Shown: piece after piece, positions 42,101 to 54,635 of the stretch
Layout of the letters: each line of letters opens with the position of its first letter
Position numbering within the stretch: position 1 is the stretch's first letter
Assembly (NCBI GenBank): GCA_963920635.1
Contig: OY987302.1
Span: 43,031,500-43,095,499 of the forward strand
Direction: 5' to 3'
DNA from: Pseudeuparius sepicola
Lineage: Eukaryota; Arthropoda; Insecta; Coleoptera; Anthribidae
DNA length: 64,000 nucleotides
The notes under the pieces: model-generated
Databases searched by the model: none
The model's input: the letters and a program-made list of their open reading frames with translations, nothing else
What the model was told of the DNA's origin: nothing
Position numbers and translations under genes: made by a program

Positions 42101-42492
42101 CTAAAATTCATTGTAGGAGATGCATCGGTAGTGGATGACAGATGCAGATACGGGTGCCCAACTTCAGAAACAATCCAGCACATAACAGGAGGATGTCAGA
42201 TGTTCGCATCAACGGAATATAAGGAACGACACGATTCGGTTGCCAAGATCTTGCACCGGGAACTGGCGGAAAAGCTGCTGCTTGTGCAGACAGAAAGGGT
42301 CCCATATTACAACTACACACCTGAGCCACAACTGGTGTTATACCAAAAAGTTTGCTGAGAAACATCAAGGAGCTGAATCTAACTGATAGTCTTTACAGGT
42401 CCATGCAGAAAGCGGTACTACTTGCGACAGCCCGAACCGTCAGGAAATTCATGGGGAATGCAGGATCGTCCAACAACATCAATGTCACCTAA
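39170..42492 (+). pseudogene. Broken Pol of the Dong/R4-like LINE
   Basis: The N-terminal part (39170-40063) includes a Myb-like segment around MKWTVSMNESTMRIFYR. Near 40,035 the frame shifts into the RT part (40039-41670), which has KAPGPDHLQNYW, MAYVDYKKAFDSVPHDW, GIFQGDSLSPLWFC and the catalytic LLYMDDLKL. A second frameshift near 41,616 leads into 41624-42358 with the Cys/His set CRYGCPTSETIQHITGGC. At about 42,340 the reading jumps from YNYTPEPQL directly to VIPKSLLRNIKELNL in another frame, so the restriction-like endonuclease core has been deleted. The final frame ends at 42492. Confidence 0.85.
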
Positions 42493-42622
42493 GGCCCGAT
42501 TACATGGCAAGGGTCTCGTCCGAGCCAGATCCTTTTGGTATCCCGGATGCCCGGGATCTGAGTGAATGTTCCCCGTAGAGGGAGTGCGAATGCCTTTTGG
42601 CTAAGTCGAGATAATAATAATA

Positions 42623-43528
42623 GACAAAATTTTATGCAGTTTATTATTATTTTTGAAAAGCATCTGTTTTATCCACGGCTTCCTTATGTTACCTAATAAT
42701 GTTTTGCCGGTACGTGGAATTTAACAGCTTCTCTGAGAGTCATGTTATAACGTAAACATAATATAGAATTGTGTAGTTGTATGGAGCGTAGGAATAAACT
42801 TTTAAATACCTCTAAAGTGGTTTCTTTGTTTTGGGTGGCAGGGAATTAAATACTTATATTATTTTTTACCTAGAATTGAAGGGGAGTCTCCAATTGAAAA
42901 CATCGTTGACTTATCGTTTATTGTTTTTGGAATCGATAACGAGAAATTATGTTTTACTGTTATTTCAGGAAATTAAAATACGGTTACGTGGAAGTATAGC
43001 CGGGGATTTTTATTAGCTATCATTTCGCGTTTAATGAGGTGATAGAATTCGTCAATATTTTTTACTCCCACGCCTTCTGTCTTATTTCGCTTACTGAGAT
43101 GTTTTTTCACGAAGTCAAATTATTCAATGTCAAAGGTTCAATGATATCTTTAATACCTATACAGTGTGTCCGCGTTTGCACTCTAGAAATCTATGAAGGT
43201 CCTACTAAAATTCGGCATTATATTTTTTTCTAGATTCACCACAAGGGAAGATATCTCACAGACACTACTATTTCGATTGGGTGATTATTCCATGCTAGCT
43301 GTGATTTTTTATGACCAATTTTCAGAATATCATGTAAGGAATAAAAGGGATAGTGCCATCGAATTGGCCATAGCTCAAAACCTTTAGTACAAAATATCAA
43401 TACTCAACAAAGTGAGGCCAAAATTTAAAAAAAAAATGATTTTCCAGAGTAACCTATAGGTAGGAACTATGATCTTTTTTTGAAAATCGATTAAGCTTTA
43501 CCTATAAGGTACCTGTTATTGTACATAG
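42623..43528. other. Intergenic DNA, no gene supported
   Basis: Short frames only. An 'acagtgtgtccgcg' type repeat terminus lies at about 43,160. Confidence 0.4.
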
Positions 43529-43530
43529 TA

Positions 43531-44634
43531 GGGGAACTAGGGGTAAGACGGGGTACTTAATCTTTGAAGTCGAATTACAAAAAAAATAAAAATGAGACAA
43601 AGTTGAACAAACGTTTATTGTAAACTATAAACATTTCCGAACACAAAACGAAAACATAAACTCTGAAAATAAAATAGCATTTAAAACATAGTACAGGTAG
43701 AGTGAAAAGATGCTAGTAATGCTAGGTAATAAAATTCTGTAACTGAACTATTGACACCATTTTCCCCTATCAGTAATTCTTCCATAAGTTCTCACGATAC
43801 TCTGCAAGGAATCGGCAAATAAATAGTAGGAGAAAAAATGATATATACAAGGTGTCCCGTATCGTTATGTTCAAATTTTGGCAGCGTAAAGACTACCTAC
43901 TTCTTTTAAAGTGAAAAAAACGGAAAAATTGTATATCGATTTTTATTTATTTCAAAGTTACACTACATTATTAACATACAATAAAGAATCAAAATTCATT
44001 CTTAACGTAAATAAAATATGGCTTTAGTAAAAAAATGTCAATTAATAATATTTTATACGGGACACCTTGTATACATTTACAAATGAAAATCACACACAAC
44101 ACACAGACTCTCTGCTGATCGTATGGGAAGGAGGAAGAATAGGTAGGTGTTAATGCAAAACCCTCAATTGAAATACCGGTGTGGAAATACAGGCTGCGAT
44201 GGGGCAAAACGGGGTAATACCCCGTCTTGCCCCCTCACAAGGTACCCCATCTTACCCCACAGATACACTTTTAAATCATCTTATTTTTTCGAAAATTAAA
44301 GCGATATTTGTGTGATTTGACTACCGTTATAGAGGCTCTATATGATGTGTTAGAGAAACGCAATACGAATTACAATTAATTTTATGAATTTGCTGACCGT
44401 TTTGTAGAAGAAAACAGCCAAACATAATAACCAGTACTCAGAAATAGAAAAATGCGACCGACTCTGGCGACTGTAGCTGCGAGACTGGTGGGAGCCGATT
44501 AAAATCAACAGCGCATGGTCTGTAGTTGTCAGTACACATAATTCACCGTCAAAATCATAGATGGCTCTAGTAGTTTGCCAGTAATAGCTAGTACCCCATC
44601 TTACCCCGCTACCCCGTCTTACCCCTAGTTCCCC
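43531..44634. mobile_element. TA-flanked MITE with TAGGGGAACTAGGGG termini
   Basis: The inverted ends GGGGAACTAGGGGTAAGACG and CGTCTTACCCCTAGTTCCCC lie between TA dinucleotides (43529-43530 and 44635-44636). Further ACGGGGTA and TACCCCGT words are inside. No transposase. A second MITE is inserted at 43848-44070. Confidence 0.8.
43848..44070. mobile_element. Nested 223-bp MITE
   Basis: CAAGGTGTCCCGTAT and ATACGGGACACCTTG are perfect inverted ends between TA dinucleotides, inside the larger MITE. This insertion must therefore be the later one. Confidence 0.75.
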
Positions 44635-44636
44635 TA

Positions 44637-45207
44637 TAGCTAATCTATTTTATTGTTCGTATTTTAATACTAATTTTGGCATTCAGTACTGCTTAAAAAA
44701 ACCTTTTTGTTACCTATATCGTCGCTGAAAATTTTCCTCAACTTAAAAGCATTATTAGGCGTCTGTTATGCGTTAGTACATTCAGCCACTTTTCCCTTAT
44801 GAAAATCTGAGGGCAATCATATGATATTAAGTTGTGTTGTTATATTTATTTAACACCTTTGTTATTTATTTAATACCGGCGGTGTTGTATCTTTCTGATA
44901 CATGCAACGTACATACTGCAAAACCGATTGCTTTAAGCCTACTCTATCAGAATTTGGGAAAATGCCGCGGTTTGGTGGATGCTCCCTTTTGAACTTAAAA
45001 GAAGTTACTCGATCGTTGCAGCCCATGGCGTCGAAAATTACTTACCTATTTTATGCACTTTCAATCGATATGTTCCAAACGCTTCGCGACTCGTGATAAT
45101 TTTCAAAAAATTCGTGTACTCGTAAAATTTCCGGCAATAATTCAAGCACTAGGGCGATTACTAATGAAAATACCACTAGTGGTATTATCGCTGACATCAT
45201 CACCTGA
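44637..45207. other. Intergenic DNA with a dispersed repeat fragment
   Basis: The part at 44,905-45,060 is related to 2829-2890 and inverted relative to 49,918-49,985 (words CCGATTGCTTTAAGCCTA and AATTTGGGAAAAT). No gene is supported. Confidence 0.45.
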
Positions 45208-47389
45208 TTGGTTAATATTTCAAAAATCATATCATTTCATTGGTTCATATTGGCAGGCGTTGAATTCTCTGCAAATGATAATGGTATGCATACTTGTCTT
45301 GTGATGCTTGATGTCAGTAAAGCTTTCGATACCCTTAATCACGAGTTACTTTGCAGAAAGTTGTATTTTGGGGTGAGTGGATTGGCTGGAAAGTTTTCTT
45401 CAAGGTCGCTTTGAAAGAGTTACCTACTATTGGCAAGAGCTATTCTAAGTATTTACCGGTAACCAGAGGAGTTCTCCCAGGGGAGTGCCTTAGGACCTCT
45501 TCTTTATAAAGGGTGGCCTATAATGTAGTGACACTTTGTGAAGTCTAATAACTTTGCCTCTGAAAAAAAATTAGGTTAAATTTTTGTGTTGCAAAAAAAT
45601 ACAGGGTGTACCAAAGAATTAAACGATTTTCGATCTGAGTATTCTGGAAAAAGTAACCAATTCACATTATCTCCCGTCAAATGACACAAAATCGGAAGTC
45701 ATGTTATTTGGAAAGAACAGGGACCGCGTATTAGATAATCAAAGCTTCGTCATCAATTTACAGATTCATGTAAAAATTTAGGGCTTTTCCTGGATAACGA
45801 TTTGCGATTTACTTGCCATGTTAATCATATAGTTAAGAAATGTTTTATTCTTATTAAGCAACTTTACATTAATAAATTGTATTTAGATCTCATCTACTAT
45901 CAAGCTGACGTTGTGCGATGCTCTTGTTGTATCCTGTCTTTCTTATTGCAGTCTTGTTTATTGGCCTTCACTGTCGCGGACAAACAGGAGAAGCCTTCAG
46001 AAAATGCAAACGCGTGTTTAATTTTTTCATATAATCTGCGCAAGTATGACCATATTATATCGGTTAAATTCAGTGAATCGCATTGGTTAATAAACCTTGA
46101 CCACAGATTTCAAATTCAAATGGCATGTCTATAACTTTAAAATAGAGAAGTTTAAAAAACCTTTATATCTATTCAGCAAGTTAACGAAATGTGCAGATAT
46201 TTGCATTCATCCAAGTCGACACACTTCTCTTTATGTAATTTCTAAACATTCAACATCTGAATATCAGCAATCTTTCTCATATACAGCGAGGGCCAATGGA
46301 AACTTTCCACCCCGATTTTTTTATTTAAAATAAAAATCTGGGAAAACGCTCGGACACGTCGATTTTTGATTTGAGGGGGAACTATTTTTCAGTTTTTTTC
46401 ATCCCTGTAACTTTAACCCCCTAGCTGGGGGGGAGAGCAACCCCCCAAATTTGAATAGGGTGTAGTGGTCGTACCATACCTCTTTTTAAAGGTCTCATCG
46501 AGTTCTTTATGACCCTAAAATTTCGTCTCATTATTTTTATGCGTAACGAAATGACAACTTATCAAAAGAAAATAAATAAAAATAGTTACTAATTAAAGTT
46601 GTATTATTTAGGTGTACCTACATGTGAACTTATCTAACAAACTGTTGTTCACAAAATGTTCACCCCGGATTGTTTAGGAGTTTCGTTAGAAATAATCTCA
46701 CCGGCAAGAATAATTATCGTTGTTATAGTGTCTCCGCCTATAGACATAAAAATTAGCAACAAAACATCCGTTTGTATTTTGGAGTGTTTTTGAACAGTTT
46801 ATTAGATAAAGTTCACGGATGTTTTGTTGCTAGTTTTTATGTCAATAGACGGATACACTATGCCGCTGAGATTATTTCTAACGAAACTTCTAAACAAACC
46901 GGGGTGAACATTTTGTCAACAACAGTTTGTTAGATAAGTTCACGTGTACACCTGAATAATACAACTTTAATTAGTAAGTATTTTAATTAATTTTATTTTG
47001 ACAAGCTGTCATTTCGTTACGGATAAAAATAATGAGGCGAAATTTTAGGATCGTAAAGAACTGGATGAGACATTTAAAAAGAGGTATTGCACGACCCCTA
47101 TCCCCTATTCAAATTTGAGGGGTTGTTCTCCCCCCAGCTAGGGGGTTAAAGCTACGGGGATGAAAAAACTGAAAAATTTTTCCCCCTCAAATCAAAAATC
47201 GACGTGTCCGAGCGTTTTCCCAGATTTTTATTTTAAACCAAAAAAATCGGGGTGGAAAGTTTCCATTGGCCCACCCTGTATGTCGCTGTAAAAATGTTTA
47301 ATAATTTACCCCAGACTCTTAAATCTACGTGTGCTTTGATCACGTTTAAAATGAAAGTTAAAGCATTTTGGAGAAATAATCGCCATTAG
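45208..47389 (+). pseudogene. Jockey-superfamily-type LINE RT fragment, split by a foldback
   Basis: CLVMLDVSKAFDTLNHELL near 45,300 is the RT A-box. A decayed GVLPGE...LRTSS stretch near 45,470 stands for the usual PQGSVLGP. An insertion or rearrangement follows at about 45,505-45,640. The C-terminal part (45,650-46,283, with LFLDNDLRFTCHVNHI and YLFSKLTKCADICIH) breaks at the foldback and resumes at 47,279 (VKMFNNLPQTLK, then a stop at 47,387). Several frameshifts and stops make it dead. Confidence 0.75.
46284..47278. repeat. 995-bp foldback inserted in the LINE fragment
   Basis: The long arms (about 480 bp each) mirror each other: GGCCAATGGAAACTTTCCAC against GTGGAAAGTTTCCATTGGCC outside, and ACATCCGTTTG against CGGATGTTTTG near the turn at about 46,785. 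TA lies at both outer edges. There is no ORF, but both arms carry matching purine and pyrimidine runs. Confidence 0.85.
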
Positions 47390-47679
47390 CCTGGTGCATT
47401 TGAGCATGGAAAAATTCTGTTATGGATATTCTGTTCGTTTTTATGAGTATTTTGCACAGATGGTTGCGTGGAAGAACATTTGTATGAACGCCGCCATAAT
47501 TGATAATGTACTTGTCACTGTACTTATACCAATGAATAAATACAATATTATTATTATATTTCACCAATAATATTACGAACGGGGTATGATAATCATTACC
47601 AAAGAAGATAATAGACTACTTTTGTCTACTCTAGTCGGTCGTGTCTGCAGATCAATTCTAGTTAGTACCTTAGAATATG

Positions 47680-47860
47680 CGGGCGCATTTTCACAGCGAG
47701 CGCGTCGCGGCCCGTTGGCAACCGTCCGGTGATCAACTAGCGACCTAGTTTTTGGCGCGCTGACGTCACGGGATGGAGGCGGGAAGGCCGCCGCGGTCCG
47801 CGGGATCGTTGGTCCAACAACAACGCAACCGACGTCATCGTTCGACACCTTGCCAACGCG
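47680..47860 (+). repeat. GC-rich repeat B with paired CRE-like sites, copy 1
   Basis: Contains CAACTAGCGACCTAGTTTT, TGACGTCA at 47761-47768 and a one-mismatch site (CGACGTCA) about 70 bp further on. Its relatives are at 52,500 and 59,110. No gene is attached to it here. Confidence 0.7.
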
Positions 47861-47869
47861 TAATTAATA

Positions 47870-48289
47870 TAAAATCGCAACCATCATCCTTAAGATATAT
47901 AATTGCTCCACAAACCAAGACTCGTTTCCAACTGAATTTTAGGCAGAAAATTAGTGGAAATACCTAATTCCTAATTAACTATTATCTATTTGTATGTGGA
48001 ATGAGTTTTGCCTGTGGCTTAAACATAAATAAGTACGGCCATAAATCTACCTACAACATACAATTTGTCCCAGAATTGGTGTTAAGGTAGGTACGGTGTG
48101 GTTTGGATGGCCAGCGAGTCAGCGAGACAGACCATAAAAAAACCCAGAAAATCGTGGTGGTAGTTTCTCCTCAAAAAAACATCCCGCATTTGAAAATTGA
48201 CAGAGTACAACCTTGTGTACAAAGTGATTAAGTTTTATTCTGGGAGACTTCAACCGTTGATATGTCGACACAATACTGACAAGGCCTTC
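47870..48289. other. Intergenic DNA, no gene supported
   Basis: No motif-bearing ORF and no clear repeat ends. Confidence 0.4.
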
Positions 48290-48500
48290 TAAAATGTTTC
48301 CATTAGTGTACGATGTTTTCTATAAGTTGGCCTTGGCGAGATTTGCGGACCAAACATAAGAAGGGCTCGTCGCCCGTCAAACGTAGCCAGGTATTCAAAA
48401 CCCGGTCACTAAAGGATCATTTAATTTTTCAACTTCATTGCGGAATTGATATAGATACCTATAACAACGTAATAATCTTTTAATATGAGTAGTTCGATCG
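48290..48500 (+). repeat. Dispersed repeat family A, diverged fragment
   Basis: GGCCTTGGCGAGAT, CGCCCGTCAAACGTAG and ATTCAAAACCCGGTC match family A, with many differences. Confidence 0.65.
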
Positions 48501-50688
48501 GTTTGAACAACTATAATATTCTTTAATGTAGACTAGGAGAGATTGGCCAGAGGAGGCCTGTATATCAATTGCACCGTGGCTCAAATACAAATACAAATAC
48601 TTATTTTGTTAAAATAAATTAGGGGATTATGGAATTTTTGAGAATTTAAACCCCATACCATTGATTAAACAATAGAGGTACCTTTTAAAAATATATATTC
48701 TTTTACTCAATGAACATAGGGATATATCTCGAGAACAAAGCGGTTCTGGAAAAATGTTACCTAAGTATACCAGTCTTATTTCATGGTTTTACCTTTTTCA
48801 CCTAATTTTTGTATATTGTCTTGGTAAAAGAACATAGATAAACACAATTATTGTTTCCCTGTTTCTCATAAAACAAGCTTATTCAAATCCGTGTTTCTCA
48901 TGCAACAAAAATATGCTAAATTATTAAAGGTAATTAAATTCTCCACTGCTCTTTTTATACCCAACAATGGATTGATTAACAGAATAATACAGACGGAGCC
49001 AAGCCAGAACTTTGTCTCCTTTTAGGGCTAGCTAATATTTTCACTGAATTCCTCCAATAGCGTGATAAAGCCAAGACTGAGTAAAATAAATCAGAGGAGT
49101 CGTTAAACATTAAGGGAGGAGGATTCATCCTCTTTAATTATTGAAGTATTAAAGTATAATATTAGTAGGTATCATTTTTATCGTGTCAAATTTATACCTA
49201 CTTATATGTACCAACGAGAAGACTAGCTTTAAAGTACCTATGCCGTTTTAGTAATTTTTTTACTCTTCTTCTACTTCACTATTTTTATAAGTAGCTTGAA
49301 GGTGCTGTGTTTTGTCAAATCAGTACTTCGAGCGTTGCTTATTTTAAAGAGAGGAATTGAGTTTATACACGGTAATCTTTGATTAGCACTTACGCAAATT
49401 GTAGCCACAAAATATGACTGCCGCATATTGTAGCACATCTGACACCTACACAAATTGTAGCCACAAAATATGACTATTTTATGGTTTTACCGCATTTTGT
49501 GGTACTTCTGACAGTTTGAATATCTTTAACTACTTAATAGTTGGATATAAAATATAACGTAAACAGTATTGGGAATTTAAAAACACCATGTGTATCTGGA
49601 AAATGAGGCGGCTGTGGAAAAAAGTTACACCACAAAATAGTCGTATTTTGTGTTTCTATCACCTGTTGAAGTATTCCAAAATAAAACCGAATCACCCTGT
49701 ATATATAGGGTGTCTATTGAAGGAAAGCTACTCAAGAATATCTTACTAAAAAAAATTCTGGGAACTTTATTTGAGAGAAAAATTGCTTTTTTGTTGGGCT
49801 AACTTTGTGTAAAAACACATTTGAGAATGGCCTAGGTATATAAGATTTTCAATGTAGTATACTACTGTTTTATGATTTGCTTGATTTGGCTACTGTTTTC
49901 GGCGGGCACTAAACTGTGGAATTTTCCCAAATTCTATAAAAAGTAGGCTTAAGGAAATCAGTTTTGACACAAATTTCATTATCAATTTTTTCGATAACTA
50001 AGCGGAGGAAATAATCCATAACTTGAAGTGGAGTAGTAGAATATGACGCGAAGGGTATAAGTTACATTCTTAGCTCCACAAACACAGTTTATTAAAGGGA
50101 AAACTGTACATATGTTTCGACCCACCTAGGAGGTCTTCTTCAGCAGTAAAACATTTTGCTAAACTAACAAAGCTAGAAAAAAACGGTGAAACGTGAAAAA
50201 ATGGACTTACCTTCCTAGACATAGCCTTAACTCTGTATGTGGTTGTGGAAAGGGGGGAAATTTCAAAATGGAGGCTTCAACCCGATCAAATCAAATAAAT
50301 AAAAGTTTATAAAACGGTGGCATCTAACATACAGGAAGAAAAGCGTGGTAAACACAGGGCGAAAATATAAAAATTTGACAACTCTTACACGGGAGAGATA
50401 TCACGCGAGCCAATACGTCAACAAAGTGAAGAAATCAAGAGGTCAAAAAATGCTTGTAGCGAGATTTTTGGAGGATTTATTGTCTGAGCCACAACTCAAA
50501 CGATAAAGATTTTTTAAGCTAATTATATAATTATATTTATTAAACATCTCTTTAATGTGCAAAGAAATTGGAACTATGAAAGGTATAGCAAAGAATTTTC
50601 TGGTTTTTGTCTTTTTTATTCAAAAATGTATTTAAATGTTTGTGATAAATTTTATTAAAAACGACCATGGGAAACTGATTGTTACACG
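48501..50688. other. Intergenic DNA with repeat fragments
   Basis: A tandem duplication of about 60 bp (CAAATTGTAGCCACAAAATATGACT words at 49,396 and 49,451) and the dispersed repeat at 49,700-49,990, shared with 2640-2890, are visible. No gene is supported. Confidence 0.45.
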
Positions 50689-51210
50689 CTATTTGAAAAA
50701 TGGTCCCCAACTCGAAGAAGAAGTCGGATTAGAACAGAAAAGGAAGTCGGATTGGGGCACAGAAAATCTGTGCAAAAAGCATTCAAGCGAAACTACCGTT
50801 TGTGAATAAGTGTGAAATGGGTCAAAAGAAATAACATTATCAGTAGTAGTGGGCTTTCCGAAAACCTTAAACTTCAAAACATTATGTGACTTCATGATAG
50901 TCCAGTCAAGAAATTTAATTGAGTTATCTACTTCTAACTCCATAGAAAAATTGATAGAAGGATAGATATTGTTGAAATGGTCAAAAAAGGAAGTCAATTC
51001 CGTGTATGACCCCCACTCAAAAAGTCATCTATATCTGAAATAGAAAATAATTTTGGAAAACAAGGGGTGTTCTTTTGCTTGAATCTCTATATGGTTCATA
51101 AAAAACGATGTCAAAAAAGGTGAGAGATGAGAACCCATGTCTAAACCTGTGCTCTGAGGAGTCAATAAGAGAACAAATGTTAAGTAATTAAGATTGGAAT
51201 TTTCATCCAC
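50689..51210 (-). pseudogene. Penelope-like element RT fragment
   Basis: On the minus strand GSHLSPFLTSFFMNHIE (first part, 51210-51025) matches the RT box that usually reads GSPLSP...ANLFME. The second part (50997-50689) has NSIKFLDWTIMKSHNVLKFKVF then GKPTTTDNVISFDPFH, the FLD and KPTxTD words of Penelope-like RTs. The two parts are in different frames. The catalytic YVDD region between them is eroded, and no GIY-YIG endonuclease is seen. Confidence 0.75.
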
Positions 51211-51337
51211 TAATCCCTAATTAACAGAATTTACCTGGCCAAATCTATCTTTGCACAATGTAATGTAATTTCACAATTATTTAAATAAAATTTCTTTTGA
51301 GGCGATTTTACAGTAAAATAAACTAATTATTACAGTA

Positions 51338-51342
<5 letters not shown>

Positions 51343-51393
<51 letters not shown>
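51343..51393. repeat. AT dinucleotide microsatellite
   Basis: About 25 uninterrupted TA units. Confidence 0.97.
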
Positions 51394-51395
<2 letters not shown>

Positions 51396-51835
51396 CCTAA
51401 CCATGACTGAATTACGGTAATGCTACTATCGTCTTATAACCAGTGATAATTATTGTAAATTCGCAAGATTTATTTTACAGTTGGGTTTTTCATATTAAAC
51501 GCAGAATTATTGTAAATTCACAAGATGTATTTTACAGTTGGGTTTTACAAACGCAGAATTTTTAAAAATACAAGAAAACGTTATGACGCAATACAAGAAA
51601 ATTAGAAAAAAATTACAAAGAAATGAGCTTTTACAAATAGTTATACATAACATAACTTTGAGAGCTAATACACATGAGAGACTTGGAGACGTTGGACACA
51701 TTTGGTAACTTGTCTTCTTTTCTTCAAACTGGATCTATTCATATATGGGCTCTTCTGTACCGTACAAGCTCTCCACCATTAGTCGTAGTGGGGGGATGCA
51801 TAACCTTGAAAAGTAAGACAGCCCAAAGATAAATA

Positions 51836-52325
51836 TATTTTTCTTGAAATCGGCAGTTAAGTGTCCCAAAATCGTCATTAAAAGCTCAGAAATAGACACA
51901 AAAGTAGTCCATTATTGTACGATTTCTTCAATAATCAAACGTCAGACGCGGAGCCATCGCCCGTCAAAAGTGAGCAAATATTCAAAACCCGGCCAATAAA
52001 GGCCCATTTAACTTTTCGTACACATTGCGAAATTGTTATCTACTTATAGCAGCGCAATCTTTCAGGATAAATATTTTAGTAGGTTTGAATATCAATAGAT
52101 TTGTTATGAAGGCTGCACAACAAGCAGCAGTTTGGTCTTTCTGTTCGAAGGCACCGTGTCTTGTCATACTTTACCTAGGTATATAGGGTAGAGCGATCGT
52201 CAAAGTCAAGCAACGCCGCACGCAGTTGGTTCATTGACGGGTGATCCCGTATGGATTATTAACTTCCACATGAGTCATAAAAAGTTGAACTTCAGTGCCT
52301 TGGTACATAAATAACTATTACTTTG
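51836..52325 (+). repeat. Dispersed repeat family A, copy 3
   Basis: Collinear with copies 1 and 2 through GAGCGATCGTCAAAGTCAAGC (52,190-52,210), then deleted: the left half of the terminal foldback is missing. Only one arm of the 35-bp palindrome is preserved, and its loop (TAGTCC) is in the copy 1 orientation. Confidence 0.8.
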
Positions 52326-54635
52326 GTACTGTGACTATAGAGACGAAATTATATGCTTTATCCTAAATTGGAAATGGTCGAAAACGCAATTTTCAAAGGA
52401 GGCCCTAAGTCCTAGAAAAAAAATTAATTTAGCTACCAGCTTGCCCAGAACAATTCTATTCTGAAGCGTCTGTCGTGTCCCTGCAATCCCTGCCCAATTA
52501 CGAGTACGAAAATACGGGCGCGTTCCTTCAGCGAGCGCGATGCGGCACGGCAGCGTCCGACTGCTCATCAACTATCGACCTAGTTTACGGGCCTGCTGAC
52601 GTCACGGGATGGGGACGGGGTGCCAAAGGCCACAGGCCGCGGGATCGTTGGTCGAACAACCATAAACGAACTGACGTCACCATTCGACAGCATTTCAACT
52701 CGATTAATAAATCCCATCCGCACGGCGTGCCCATCGGCTATGCCCCTCCTAAGACGACGTTTGCGCTATTGTCGTTCTGGAAATGTAGAAAGCGAAAATT
52801 CTATATATTATATTGATGCCGTTTGACTCTTGCGAGGAAGAGACAAGGAAAGACATCCAGTCCTCGAAAGGTTCCAAATATGTACCTACTTCAATGATAG
52901 TATAATAAATTACTTCCAAATTTCTACGCTATAGTGAATCTATTTTCGGGGGAAAATATTAATTTTTAAAATTAATACATAATACCATTGATTAAGGTTA
53001 CGAATTCCTTATTCAATGATAATACTTAAACTGTGTTTGTTTTTCAGTTCTGAATTCTTGTATGCATGGTAACGTATCTTGGAATATAGATTTTATGAAA
53101 ATATTCTAGTGGTTTAAGTGTACAATAACAGTGAGGACCGGCATCCAATATTTAGTTACATGCGCTGAATAATTCAAAAGTTTAAAAAACAAAAGTTTGT
53201 GTCATATCTCGAAAATGACAGCTGTCACGGAAAGTAGGACATGACAACCGCATTGGGGACACAATTCCCTCCAACTTTTGTATTTACACTTTTTATCTAA
53301 AATCAGAAACAACGAAGCTAGATGGATTAGAATAAATCGCCAAAATTTCGTTTTTTCAAAATATATAGTAAGCCATTACTTTTGTCTCCACAAGGTGCAT
53401 TAAATTGGGCCTATAAAACTGCAATTCTTTCCCCATTTAACAGTCCTATATCCGCTAGTTTCCGAAATCCCCATACTGATCATCAAAAAAAACTCACCCT
53501 GTATAGACATCATATCCACTCTTATTGCACAAACTAGGTATTAGTGTGCACTGGATATAACAAAACGAAGTATAGGTATAGGTAGTTACGTATATGTCAA
53601 AGCACTGCAACATGTAGGTATAAAGCACTTTTTTACGAACAGGGGATCTAGTAGCAAAGGTAAATAAACCACATAGTGATAAAAGTGCTTCAGTACCAAG
53701 GTAAATATTGCTATGTCTTTTTAATTATTTTTGGTTTACCTAATTAAATTGCCTCCTCTGTAAAATATACGTAGGTATTCAAAAATTGACAAGAGTGAAG
53801 GATCCTTAGTAGATTTTAGGAGCTCCGAAAGATGTTTAGGAAACGTACTGATGGGCCAAGGTTGCTCGAATTGTGATAAATTTAAACTCCGGGCACAGAA
53901 TAACTAAAAGGAGCACAGAATAACTAAAATATTCTGTGCTCCGGGTCAATCGATTTTTTAAAAATTGTCAAGAGTGAAGAATATAAAATTGCGCGCATAA
54001 GTCAAATTTGAAAATAATTGGCGTTACTTTAATGCCATTCAGGAATGAAAACTGCGTGTCTATACCTAGGTAAAAGAATCCACCCCTTTTAATTAAGCGC
54101 ATGCGTTGTTTTTAAAAAATCGGTCGCACTCGTCGATTTTGGTTTAGACGGGGAAATTTTTATAATCATATTTAATTTTTATAAGAGCCACCCCTCGCTT
54201 CCAAAGCCACCCTAGTCTATTTTTTTTTTGTGTCCCAGGTAAAAGTGTCCACCCCAGCAAATATAGACGGGTGTGGGCTATTTTTAAAAAATCGCGCATA
54301 TGTGCTGAATTAGAGGAGGTGGACACTTTTGCCTGGAACACGCTGTATTGAAAATATCAAAATGATAAAATAATGAAATAGTAATAAAAAACAAACAATT
54401 TACAGAAAATGCACTTTACTTAAACCCAAAATAAGTTTATACCTCCTGTCAAGGAATAGTATACTTCATTCCTGAAAAATCACACCATCACACCTACACC
54501 TAGTGCAATCAATCGAGGGGTATACCTATATATGTCACTGGAGGAAACCGCCATCTCCTCCCTTAGATTTCAACCAAATTATCCGTGGAAGTGAGGATGC
54601 GCTTTCCTCTTAAATATGAAAAGATCTATACCTAT
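52326..54635. other. Intergenic DNA with repeat B and small hairpins
   Basis: Repeat B copy 2 lies at 52500-52700. A short hairpin (GGAGCACAGAATA and its complement) is at 53,911-53,944. Related 'gtgtccacccc' and 'ggtggacac' words face each other at 54,245-54,330. No gene is supported. Confidence 0.45.
52500..52700 (+). repeat. GC-rich repeat B with paired CRE-like sites, copy 2
   Basis: Perfect TGACGTCA at 52597-52604 and again at 52672-52679, separated by GCCGCGGGATCG-like sequence. Confidence 0.7.

Larger units (their letters stand above)
38657..42609 (+). mobile_element. Dong/R4-like non-LTR retrotransposon, inactive
   Basis: A single long coding region with an RT, a Cys/His motif and the remnant of an endonuclease end lies between TAA repeats. 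The Dong lineage of the R4 group is known for insertion into TAA repeats, and the C-terminal layout fits that group. The 5' part (38660-39060) is a tandem array, and a non-coding leader (39061-39169) precedes the ORF. Two frameshifts and an internal deletion show it is dead. Confidence 0.8.

Noticed and set aside
47573..47848. 91-aa ORF across the GC-rich repeat B, and similar ORFs at 52475-52826 and 59056-59313
   Set aside because: The frame differs between the three repeat copies, so the openness reflects GC content and not a conserved protein.
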